A stretch of DNA of 64,000 nucleotides, taken from Anas platyrhynchos (lineage: Eukaryota; Chordata; Aves; Anseriformes; Anatidae). Shown here piece by piece: positions 45,301 to 57,300 of the stretch. A program made the position numbers and the translations under genes. The stretch is from assembly GCF_047663525.1 (NCBI RefSeq), contig NC_092593.1, positions 30,530,501-30,594,500 of the forward strand. The letters run 5' to 3'. Below the pieces are notes generated by a model. That model worked only from the letters and a program-made list of their open reading frames with translations. It was not told the DNA's origin and searched no databases. Position 1 is the first letter of the stretch. Every line of letters begins with the position of its first letter.

Positions 45301-48300
45301 TGAGCTGGAGAAAAGTGGGGTGAATCGTGAAGGTGACCCCTATTTGCGTAAGTATGAGTGGCTGAACTGCTTGCACATCATCCTTGGCAACTGGGTTACC
45401 ATAACATATTTGATATTTGACTGCTTTGCATCCCTTACAGAGGACTGGAGAGAGACTATTTTTGAGTGGGCATTTGAAGAATTTGAGTTGTCTTTTTACC
45501 AGGTTCTCAGTCACGGTACCAGAAATGTCATGCTGGGATTAGTAAAGTCACTTCCAGTCCCTCCAGCTTCTGAGGGCTGAATTTAGCTCGTCTTCTCCAA
45601 AGCCCACCTCTCCTGAGTCCTCCTAGGCAAGGCTCCCCACACTGCCCGTTGCCTCTGCCTGTCCCTCCTCTTTCATGCTCCCTGGCTCTGAATATTGGTT
45701 ATGCTGTGAGCTAAGTGGGACATGAGTGATTCCAAGCCTGGAGCCCCCCACTCGCACCAAGTGCAGAGGAGACATTTCATTAAATACCTGCAGATCCAGT
45801 GATTGGATTGCAAGGACAGGGGTGATACCCCTGACTCTGAGGAGGGCACGGGGAGAAATTTTTCCTCACTGGAGGCTTTCAAAACAGTTAAAAATCATGA
45901 GTGCGCCAGGCAATCTTTGGTCCCTAGTTTTAATTTGAATCCTCATCTGCACCTGCTGTGAAAATTTGAGCTGAAGAGAAAGGTTTGCTTTTGGTGTAAG
46001 GACCACCAGAGGGCATCGATCAGTGCACACCCATCAGCTCGTGCAGCCCTCGCAGAAGTTAACAGCCTCATCCAAGGTGATGAGGTCTTCCAAAACACCA
46101 GGCGTGTGTCCGTCACGTAGCCTAGACACGCAGGACTTGCCTTAGGAAATAAGGTTTAATTTTTCACACGGAGCTCTAAAATCAAAATATTTTGCAAGCA
46201 GCATGAACCTAATCAGGATTTCAGGGGAATTGCTCTCTGCTGTGGTTGCTGAGTTGCCGTGCCTATTGGGCAGTGTTTTAATTTTCTTTCTAGTGGGGAA
46301 GCTACACAAGACAGGAAGGAATGGAAGCAATGGAAATGGGACTCCTGGGAGTCCAACGAAAATAATCTGTAAACATAACTATTTAATATATGCTCTTTGT
46401 TTTCACAGTGGAAATTTATCCTTGTTCCTTTATTGTTCACTTTGGCTCCATCCAATTTCTCAAATTAATAGAGCTGAACAATTTAAGCTCATCCTAACTT
46501 TTAGTTTCTCTCCTCATATTTTGAAATTCTCCATTATTCTCTTCTGCTTTTCAGTGCACTGATGAGCAGCGACTGGACTATTTTTAAATAAAGCAAGTAC
46601 GGGTGTGTAGGAGAGAAATGTGACTTCTTAAGAGCCCCCAAGAGGTCACAAGACTCTCTTAAAAGAAAAAAAAAATGTTAGTGAGACAAGCTATTAACAA
46701 GCAAGCTTTGGCAGGTCTGGTCATATTGGTATGTGCTAAGCTAAGAAATACACCTGTTCCTTTGTGTCTGCTGTAAGGCAACAGGAGAAATTATCTGCAC
46801 TGAAATAAAAAGGGAGCAACTCACCTGTTCTTCAGCCTTCGGCACTGATTTATAAAATGTTTTTTCTGTCTCTCCAATCCACACGACTGAAGGCTGCAGC
46901 TGCTTAGCCACCTAAGAGAAAATGGGAGAGAGGACGCAAGAAGTTGATTAAAATGGCTACAATTTCATACCCGGGTGCCTGTAATTATGCTTTTGAATCC
47001 ATATTTCAGCAGTTAAAATTAGCTTGGTTTACTTTTTTTTCTGGGAACGTTCAGCACTCATGGATAGTGCTGGCTCTGCTCAGTAGACCTGGCAAATCAA
47101 ATGGTCTCTGTTTAGGAATCTAACGTGGAGAACCCAACCCAAATCAGATCATGCTGACTGCTATGCTTGTGCTGCATTTCCCAACCCAAATTCAGCTGCT
47201 AAAACCTGGACTTGGAGGTCAGTGGCAAGCAGACCACCAGCAGCTTTACACTGGTTGCCCATAGGATCCTTCCCCAGGTTTCTGAGGTCAAAACAGACGG
47301 GGAGAGAGGCACGACGTGGCTACTGAATGCTCATCTTTTGGTAAAATAGGCTGGTATGCAATCTTCTGGCTTACAACGTAGCATTTAATTTGCAGTTATC
47401 CAAGGAATTAAAATGGAGCCTGTTAAATTTGAAGGGGGGTCTGCAGAATTGGGCTTTCCAGCTCCAAAGTGAGAGCACTATACCTCTGGTTCACAGCAGG
47501 ATGGCAGCAATGCTACAGGCTTTTTCACATCTTGCACTCTCCCTATTGCTATAGAAACGCCAGTGGTTTAGACATTCTACTGCCAAATTTTAATCACTTT
47601 CCAGTGGCTCTTCTGAGCTCTGCTGCTTCGCTCAGCAACAGAAGTGATGGCTGGAGGAGTCAATGGGTAACGAGGCAGCATTCTTCTCTCCTTTTTTTTT
47701 TTCTTTTTTTTTCCTTTCCTTTTTTTTTTTTTTTTTTCCCCAGTTGAAGCTGCTGTTTCCAGGAAGGAAGCATACAAAATCCATAGGTTGTATTTATCAG
47801 AAGCCTAGTGTTTGACTGACAGACAGTGCAGGAGGAATTAAGTCATGAACGTCTTCCCTCAAAGCCCCACAGTTCATTTTTATGGACACGTTTCAAAAAC
47901 ACCAAGAGTGCGTGTGTGCCTGTACAGTAAAAATGGATGGAAGACAGGGGAAAAGAATAGTAGATGAAAGCTGTTAAATTTACTTGCTCTGCTGTGCTGC
48001 CGATGGGGTGAGGTGGAAACAATGCCATCTTTGGCATGTGGCACTTTATTTGCAGCTACATGTCTCATGTCAGCCCTAGAGTATGTCAAGTGGTACCTCC
48101 GAGTTCAGAATGGCTTCATCAAGGAAAATAAAGCTTTCTCTTCTGTTAGAAAGCTGGGACTATTTAGCATTAATAACAGGGATTAAAGAAAACAATGCAT
48201 CATATCATGAAAAATAATATGAATATCCTGCAAAAATGGATACGTGCACCTAGGCAGTTCTGTGAACATTTATCTGTGTGTAAAACTGTAAAGGGTAACT

Positions 48301-51300
48301 TCTCAGTCCTGCAATGCATTGAGTATGCAAGCTTGAATAAAATGATGGATTAAAATAGTACAGCAATACTAACTGCCCTTTTAAGGTCAGATGTTTTTAT
48401 CTATCTTCTATTTATCTATTTTCAGAGGTCTGTTTTATATTCCTAAGCCTGCATACAGGTACAGTGGAGAGAGCAAGCTTAGGGTTTTCATTGAATTGAA
48501 CCATGCAGCAGCCTTAGACACAGGTTTTTCTGCTGAGTATCCCGTTGTCTAAGGGCTCAGACACCTGCAGCAAATGCAAATCAGCCCCACTGATTTGCAC
48601 TTGCAGGTGAATTCAGTCAGCACCTGGCAGGTTATAAATACGTCTGGAGGAAAGCAGAGAAGAGTAATGTTGCAGCGGTCATGTAGCAATGGTGGTGTGA
48701 TGGGTGTTCTTTGGATAATTAAAATCTGGGAAGAAAAAGGTAAGCTGTAGGTTAGTTGCTAAAAGAAACTTGTGCCTTCTTAAAGAACAATATTTGCATT
48801 TCACGTACTGACTCTGAAATCTGTTTTAATGTGTGGAAATTGACTCAGAGTTCCTTATGAAATTCAGTACTGCTAATGCATGGGCTATCACCTGGGCTCT
48901 CCTGATGTTTCTCATGCTTCCCTTTATCTTCTGAAGCATAAGATAACAATAAATTTTTCGCTTTTGTTGTCTGTGTGTGCCTGGGGAGGATGTCAGTTGA
49001 GGTAAGGCGAGACTGCTCCCCTTGAAACCTACTTTTCCCTGGCTGGGGTTTGGGCTAGTGGCATGCTGTCTAGTCAAGTTTACCAGCTGCATGTGCATGC
49101 ACTACCACCCTGGTAGGCTCTGTCACCATGGGATCTGCTCTTGCTGTGATGCATTCTCCTCTTGTTGCTCATGTTTATGACCCTGGTGATGTCTCAGAGA
49201 CTGACATGGGTTACTGCTCCGTTTAAGTTAACATTAAGAAGCACTGTGTGTTTTGCTCTGAGAGGTGCTGCATCTGTATGAAGTCTGGGGAGTAGTGTAG
49301 CTGTTCTGCAGTGTTTCCTCCATACCTGTGTGTCTGATGCTGCAGTGTGATGTGATGTGGAGAATTGGGGTGGGGGAGGCTACTGAGGCTGTTGGAGCTT
49401 TTGGCAGGGGTTGATCTCTGCTCAGGTACTTCAAAGGGAACCATGTCATTTCTTCCGTGGGGCTGCTGCAGTCTGGAGATGCAGATCTTCCCTGTTTGGC
49501 TCAGAGGTGGCTTCAGTGGTTAGCAGCTCTCTAAAATGGAGCCTGAAGGTTTTAATCAGCCTACGGTTTCATTTTAACTCTTAAGGAAAAACGTTCAGTA
49601 TTTTCACACCTTTTGTTGTCCTTTTTTGTCCCCTTTTTTCCCCACCAATTATGTGGAGATACAATGAAGAAGCTCAGTTCTGGTTGGCCCTTAAACAGGT
49701 ATTTTCCTGGGCTTTCTGTTTTAAGGCAATGACTTAAATCTATAAAGTGGCCTGAATCTATTTTCCTGGCGTTGGTAGGTGCTAATGTAACTGAAGTCAG
49801 CACGCTGCTTTTCAGTCATCTTCCTATTGCCAGATCAGGCACCCAGAATCTATCAGCATCTAATTTACATTGTTGGCAGATAAGTAGCAGACTGCACATC
49901 CCCGTGAAAGTGCTTCATTTGAATTATCCATGGACAGTTTGAATCCATGGATAATTAAATGCACTGTACATAATTAATTTGTAATTGAAATGTTATTAGC
50001 TTTGCTGCATTCTCCAGTTTGTTGGAGCTGCCAGTAGATGGCTCCTTAACCCTTCTAATACTGCACTGAGACAGCAGCGGTCTGTGCTGCAAGCTGCTGT
50101 CTGATGGTCAGCTATGAGCAATGGAGGCTTCATTTGCTCTTCCAGGAAATCATTGAGAGACTTTTCTTGCTGTCTATCAATATACGAAGGTCAATCAGAA
50201 TTTTTGTTAGCTTGGGTTAACTTTTTCACACGTGAGGGCCAGAGTTTAATAGTGAAATCAGTACACATCAAAGTACAGAAACCTGATACTAGCAGGGGCT
50301 GTATGCTCGTGGCTCCTCCGAACTTGAAGGTTTTGGTTAAATTTTAAGGAATTTTGTTAAAAGATGCAAGTCTAAGTTTTCCTGAAGATGAATTTGTTGC
50401 TGAAAACTGCTCAATCTGAAGTTTATATTCACAGAAATGCTCCAAAACAGCTAAAGCAGAGATGTTGAAATCTCCGATCAGACTTTAACTGCAGGAGAAA
50501 GTATTTCAGTACTACAGGGATGATGCCAATGTACTCTGGCTTCACAGAGAGGAAAAATAACTATAAATACTACTTTCTGACAGGATGCAATGAATTTTTC
50601 AACATTAGAGTAGCAGTGTAAAGCTTCTGTCATGGAAATAAGTCAAATTGAGCGCTGGTGATGTTCATTGCTTCCAGGAGCTTCCAGTGCCTGGGCTCCT
50701 AGCAGGCTGCACTACACCAAGATAAAAGTACTGCTCTGGACAGCTGGAAGAAAGGCTGAGGGTGCTATTCCAAATTTCAGTTGTAATGAAAGAGTAATTT
50801 TTGGCCCTAAATACAGATTTTTTTGATGGTGTACTAGATTTCAAAATCCTTGCTTCTAAATGCAAGGATTATATAATTTGGACTTGAATAAGCTCAATCA
50901 TTTTTTTTTGTTAGTATAACACTTTTATTCAGTATTATCTGCTAAACAGCATAACCAAATAGCCTGATAATGCAGTCTCCTAATGATGGTGTTGAAATAC
51001 TTCTGCAGCACTGTAACACTCCTCTTTCAGTACAGGCGGCTGCACAGCAATACGCTGAGCTGTCGATGCACATACACAACGTCTGTGCTGGTATTTCCTC
51101 CTGACCACTGCTTTCCCAACCTTTTAGCCTGGTCAGTGTTGCACTCATAACCCTTTCCCGTGTGTGGCTTTTCTGCACAATGTGCTTTCTGTTGCTGTGG
51201 CCCTGCTGAAAGAGGGCTTGTCTCACCCTGGCAGTGATTAACCTGATGGCTGCCTTATGGCTGCTAATGGAAGACCAGTGCTTGTGGCTTTTATTGCCTT

Positions 51301-54300
51301 GGAGTCAAGCCCTGTGAACTACCTGTGTTTTAACACCTCTGTGTCACTGAATCAGCCTTCTGTGTTTTCTCCATGATCCTTTCTGGATTTCCCTTAGTTT
51401 GTTTACCTCACTATCTTCCTTCATACCTGTTCTGTAAGCTGTAGCACTGCTGCAGCTGTGTTTGCGCCTTGATGGGAACAGGGGAGAGCCAAGCCCTTGG
51501 TTGGTGCAAGCTGGCAGAAAGCTCCATTTGAGCTCAAGCTGGCTCAGCAAATGGAAAATGTGGCTTAAATGAGAGATTCCAGGATGTTCTGGTTTGTGCT
51601 TGAAGGATGAGATTTGTTTTGAGAACTGCAGGGAATTATTTGGATGTTAGAGACGGATCTTTTCTTCTCAGAAGCACAGTTGACCTGGTGGACTTTGTCT
51701 TTATGGAGGACACAAGAGCTTGGGCCTGGCATTCCAGCTTCTTTCAATTGCTTTCCTATTCAATATTTATCTTCCCTACATTTCCTTTGAATAGGCAGAT
51801 TGAAATGTTGGTGTTTTCCTGTTCTGGTATGAGAAGTCATTTCCTCCATATGACATTTAAAATGCCTGCTTTGAGTAACACACAAGTTTCTTTTTTGGAT
51901 CAGGGCTGGTATGTCTCTTGCAAGTCTCCTCCCAGAAATAAGGGGGGTGGGGGATGAATTTGGCTCTTGCATCTGAAACAAATTAAAGCTTCATTTTTTC
52001 CAGTGCTGTTCACTTGTTTAGGGTGTCTCCCACAAAACAACTGCCAGCACTCAACGCTCTGTTATGGACGGAAAGTTTCCTGATGGTCATTTTATGCTCT
52101 CCAGAGTTTCCTTTCATTATAGAAACTCTGTTGTTTGCTGATATGATAAGTAAATGAAAATGCAGGGTTACTTCACCTCTATCACAGAGCACCATTAATT
52201 CATATTTAGTAAATCCTGGTGTTTAACAGTGGTTACATGGGTTGTATGATAAGAGAAACATAACTGCCATGTTTCCTGTCATTCACTTACAACTGTAGGC
52301 TTCACTAACTCACATAAGGCACTTCTGGAGAGCTGGAGCAGAAAGCTTGCTTGACAACATTCACAGTTGCTGTTTTAAAAAAAATAAAAAAGGCCAGAAG
52401 TCTCTGATTATAGAGATCAGGTGAATCCTTCAGTAATCATCTGCATGTAAAGCACTTCAACGAGGTGTACTGCAGTAGGTCTGACAGTAGCATTTTATAT
52501 TTACAGCTCTCAGACTACATGTCAGCTGCAGGATACCATTTGCTTTCATGGCTCGTATGCTGTACATACCACTCTATTGTAGTCTTACAGTAAAGCAAGT
52601 ATGTATACCTGATATTTTCACCATGGGTGAAAATAGCTTTTTGCAGGAAAGTATTTCATGTTTCTAATGTCAAAGAAATTGCAATGTGTGTTTGTCTTGC
52701 ATTTGCTGTAGCTCAGGTAACAGTGGACACCTGCAAATCAGAATATAAAGGTTTCCTGTTCCTTCTTGCGTGATATTCTCAGTTAATCAAAACTGATTAA
52801 GAAAATGATGTCTAAGAGTAGGGTATAATCCAGTTTCTGTACTGCTTTAGAGCACAGGACTTGATTGTGCTAGCAGCTGTAAAAGGTGGATTCTCAGCAC
52901 TACTGGAAGCATAGTAGATGGCCACAGAGCAGTAGGAGAATAAGGATTATTATGACAGTACTGCTCAGTGTGATGGCATACTTAGTGTGTCAGTGCTCTG
53001 ACTGTTGCCAGATAACTTTCAGCTGTTGCTGCACAGAAAAAACTTGAAGGAAGGTGGATGTTTGTGAGGATATGGCTACAGGACATGAAGGGCACAGCAT
53101 AAGCAGCTCTGAGCCATGGCAACTGGTATCATAGACCAAATCAAAGGTGGGAGCTGACTTGGTAGTTGACTGAGATGACAGGTAGGGTGGAGATCTCTCA
53201 AAGAGTTTCAGCTCATTAGTCAAGAAATAACTTGACCAAGCTGTTGCATGAAGTTATTCTGTCCCAGGTGCAGGACTATCAAACTGGATGGGATTACTGC
53301 ATGCTATAAAGAAGCAGCAACTGATTGTAAAACAGGAGGAGTAGGTGGCCTTGGTAGGGACTTGAGTTTCCCAAAGACAAGGAAAATGACACTTAGCATC
53401 TTCAAAACCAGGTGAAGAGGGACTGTAACTTGAGAGGTGGCAGCCTGAGAGTGCTAGCTGTGTAGATGGAAGATCATTTCTAGTCTGGCTCTGAGCATAA
53501 TCAACAGATGGGACAAATTAGTGACATGTCCATGTGGACAGAAGGTGGCAGGGAGAGGTCAAACAACCAAAGGAATCAAGAATGGAAACAAAATGTAGCT
53601 GATGTGAATGATGCTAAGACAGGTGCTATGCCAATGTGAGCTTGCAGAGAAAAGGGCATGAAGACAAGCATTCCTTGGGAAGAGAATATGCTGTGCTATT
53701 TGCTCTGTTATTAAGGGAGTGGAGTGTGGAGCAGTACTGCTGTTGCAGCTGGAATGAGTCACCTTTTGATAAGCAAGTGCCTGGACAGCCCTTATTCCAT
53801 GTGATTGACTCTGAGCAACTTCTATCCTAGTACATTATGCAGATGCCCTGAAGTGTCATTGCTACTTTTGCAGGAGCTACAGTAGAGAAGTAAGCTTGGA
53901 TTGCTTCTCACTAATTTTGGAGGAGGTGTTGGATAATGGTAACATTTGATCTTGTGTAATCTGGAAAAAAATAGGGTTTTTAAGCATCTATCTCTATGGT
54001 TGTACACACATTATATACGTATACATATTTGTATAAGTATATCTTATGTATGTTCCAGCTAATGTGTGTTATGTGTAGATGAATATAAAAAACACACCTT
54101 AATATCTTCATCTGGAACCTTTTAGGAGTGAAAAAGACTGCCCTCCTTTCTCCTGTGTTTAAGTGCCTTGTGCTCCAGCAGGGACTGGATGATGGACAGG
54201 ATGGTGTGTGTGCTGTGCCTGCAGCCAGACATGTGCTTTGCTGTTGATGAGGGCACAGAAACTGAGCGGAGAAGGGTGAAATGTGCAGAATGGAGGGAGG

Positions 54301-57300
54301 GGAGGGAGTATTAGTTCAGTCTGATGGCACTAGCTTGTGACAGGGAGTGCTGGATCCAGTGTTATCAAAGGGCCATGATCACAGCATCACAGCTTTTCCT
54401 TAGGCACTACTCTGACCAGGAAGAAATTGGGGTCCTTGGGGATTGCTTTACTTTTAACTGAGAAACCTGCCTTTTCTGGAGATGGAGACACCTGTCAGAG
54501 AACCTGCTATAATACTAGACTTAATAAAATACAGCTGATAAATCCCAGGGAAAGCCAATTTGAATACAGCCTTTTAGTAGGCCTCTGGCACTGGAAAAAT
54601 ATTGCACTTGGCTTTTTCTAGTGTATGTGCTGTGTTTTTTCTTTTTAAGAGTATTTCTTCTGGAAATGTTTACCAGCTTCCTTCCTTAGCAGAAATGCTG
54701 AGGACTTAGAATGTGGAAGAAATCCTGCCAGGATAGTGTCTCCCTTTCTGATGAGGATTTGGGATATATTTTTCACAGCTCATACGCCTTCTTTCATTTC
54801 CAGACTTCTCATACATTTCTGCTAATGTAATCCTGAACTAAGATTCCCTCTTCTGAGAAGCTTGCTGATAGGTAAACAGAGCAGTACAGTGCAGGGGAGA
54901 GCTGTTTTGCAGCGATAGTCCCAGAGGAAACTTTTGACCACCCCTAGTCTAGTATTTGATTAAATGCTGCATGGCAAGCATTCCTGACTGATGTACATAT
55001 AAACAGAGAACAGAATTTTCTTTATCTACGATGCTTTTCATATTTGAGGCAACACACAGCTTGCATAAATGTTAATGTGAAAAATATGGCTACTATAAGC
55101 AATTCCTCAAGGGGCATTACATCCTCTACAGTGGCACACTGACTGTCAGCAAGTGGTTTTGAAGACTTGAAAACAAGAAGGCAGTTTAAAATTTGGGTTG
55201 GCACCCCTTTGGATCCTATATGAGTGGTGTACCTGCTGAAACTAGAGTTCGGTATGAAGGAACTACCATAAAATTTCCTATTTGTGCTATAAAAGAAGTG
55301 ATGAACTGCAACAACTTTGCAGGGAAGTACACAAAATGGTACCTTGAGAACCATGTGAAGCATCATTTGCAGGCCACTCTTGCCTGGATATTTCCCAGCG
55401 ATGTTGGAAGCAGATAAATTGAAGAGGTTGGCTCCTGTTTCTGTGCAGATGGCATCGACCAGCATTTTCTTTCCAACACCAGCAGGTCCAGCCAGTAATA
55501 AGGCTTTCACCAAAGGAGCCTTCTCATGAACTGTTTGGGATCCTGTAAAAAGTCATATGGCAGTATTATTGCTTTCATTTAAGTCTGCCATAAAGGTAAT
55601 GGAATGGTTCTACTTTTTTTTATTCACAGTAAATATTTTATAATGCGATTTCATTGTTTCATTAATGTAGCACGAGTGCTCTGGAGTGAACTTGTGTATA
55701 ACAATAACTGTGGCCCCTTCAGCTAACATCCCTGCTTGCAGCAAAACCCAGCCATCCCTGCTTGTACCTTTGGATAGGCAAATGCTAGCTCTAAATATAT
55801 GTGGGTTAAAAGATCGCTACTTCACTGGCAGATTTCTGAGATAAGAGTGCTGAAATGACGCTGCTGTATGTGGATGTGTACAGACAAGCCTGGTGCTCTG
55901 CACGGGGACGTTTGCTTTCAGTTACACCGCAGTTGTTACCGAGCTCCATCAGCTGTCAGGCAGACATATAATCAGATGTACCTGTGGCTTTATGCTTGGC
56001 ATTTGTTGTCAGAGCAAGTCTTCACTTTCTGCAATTGGCCTTGGGCACAGATTCCTGCTGCACATAGGACTAGCAGAATTCCTTCCTGCTGTCTGAAACG
56101 ACACTTTCCAGCTCCCCCAGTTTTAGAGAAAACAAACTAATGGGACTATCTGTTACGGCTGCATTTGTCAGTGATTTTGAAACCAGATGTTACCATGTAT
56201 TTTACTTTCTCTCCTCTGCCTTCTGTCTGCGCCTCCATTTTTGGACATTTTTCCTCTTAAATGCTGTTACTGTTCAGTGAGTATTGAAGACTGACCATTT
56301 GTCACTTAGGCTAGCTCTACTCCAAAATCCTTCACTGCTGATATCTTTTCTAAGCACTGCTGCTGTGTGGTGTCAGCTCATCTGCAGAGGAGCAAATGCT
56401 ATTCTCCAGCTGGAGTATGGCAGCTGCACGTGGCAGAGCAGGTAAAATATATCTGCTGGGAGAAAGAGGATCTCTTCCTGTTCCCTTAATTTTATTTGGG
56501 TGAGCAAATGCCAGGACTGCTACGCTTTACTTGCTCTGCCAGCAGTGACTGCTCAGCATTTTGAAATCTGTTTCAATAGCTGCTCCAGGTGAATTCATTC
56601 TGGGCTGTAAGAAATCTGCTCCATCACCTGGGAAAGCTTAGTGGAAATCTGTGTTGTGAAAACAGACATAGAGAGCGATTTAAGTGGTTGATGGTGGTAC
56701 CTTGTCTTCCCTGCAGCGCTGCCATTGTATCATTTAGGTACTTTACAGCACTGTTATAGTAAAGCCCTGGTGAAACTCCAGAGGTGGAAGCAAGCAGGAA
56801 ATATGAGATGCTTCATCCATACCCACACCACAGCAAAATCACTGTCTTGGTGTTAAAAAAAAAAAAAAAGTAAAAAATAATCCTGTTGGTAGTGGTGATT
56901 GTTATAAAGTCAGTTTTGAAATGGTGTGTGTGCATCCACTTCTGAAGGCTTTTGATGTCTCCCAAAGTATGGGATTAGTGGGAGAAACTAGCTCCAAAGG
57001 CGTTGGTGTGTTTCTGAGGGAGATTAGCCTGGAAAAGTCCCCCACGTATGTAAAGGTAAGGAGGAACTCTCAACTTTAAGAACTTAAAGATTAAAATTAA
57101 ACTTAAAATTAAAATTGAACTTAAAATTGAAGAAGGGGATGGGAATAAGGGGGCAGCTAGGTAAGAGCAGTATGTAACAATAAATCAATTGGGCTGTGTG
57201 TCTGTGCCCTAATGGCTTAATGTTCCAAATAAATGGCAATGAACTGAGAGCTGAGATGAATGCCATTATTTCAGCACTGTGCAGGATGTGGTGAAGTTGT

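Larger units (their letters stand above)
43837..46824 (-). other. IQCA1: IQCA1 intron between Walker B and sensor-1 exons
   Basis: A 3.0-kb GT-AG intron with a poly-T tract (44859-44880), a 21-bp tandem duplication (44986-45027) and a CTCF-like motif (46003-46016). A 136-codon plus-strand open frame at 45170-45580 has no recognisable domain and is probably fortuitous. Confidence 0.75.
46912..55342 (-). other. IQCA1: Largest IQCA1 intron in window
   Basis: An 8.4-kb GT-AG intron of AT-rich, mostly unique sequence. It contains a T/C tract (47691-47737), a near-perfect hairpin (49909-49965), a second CTCF-like motif (50031-50044) and a 9-bp-stem hairpin (50845-50870). No exon was found. Confidence 0.75.

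Noticed and set aside
45170-45580. Plus-strand open frame of 136 codons in an IQCA1 intron
   Set aside because: It is antisense within an intron, with no recognisable motif or promoter. It may be a chance frame or very old repeat debris.
45720-45900. Possible CR1 or other LINE fragment
   Set aside because: Some phrases look repeat-like (GGAGGCTTTCAAAACAGTT), but the order of CR1 blocks is missing and I could not support a class.
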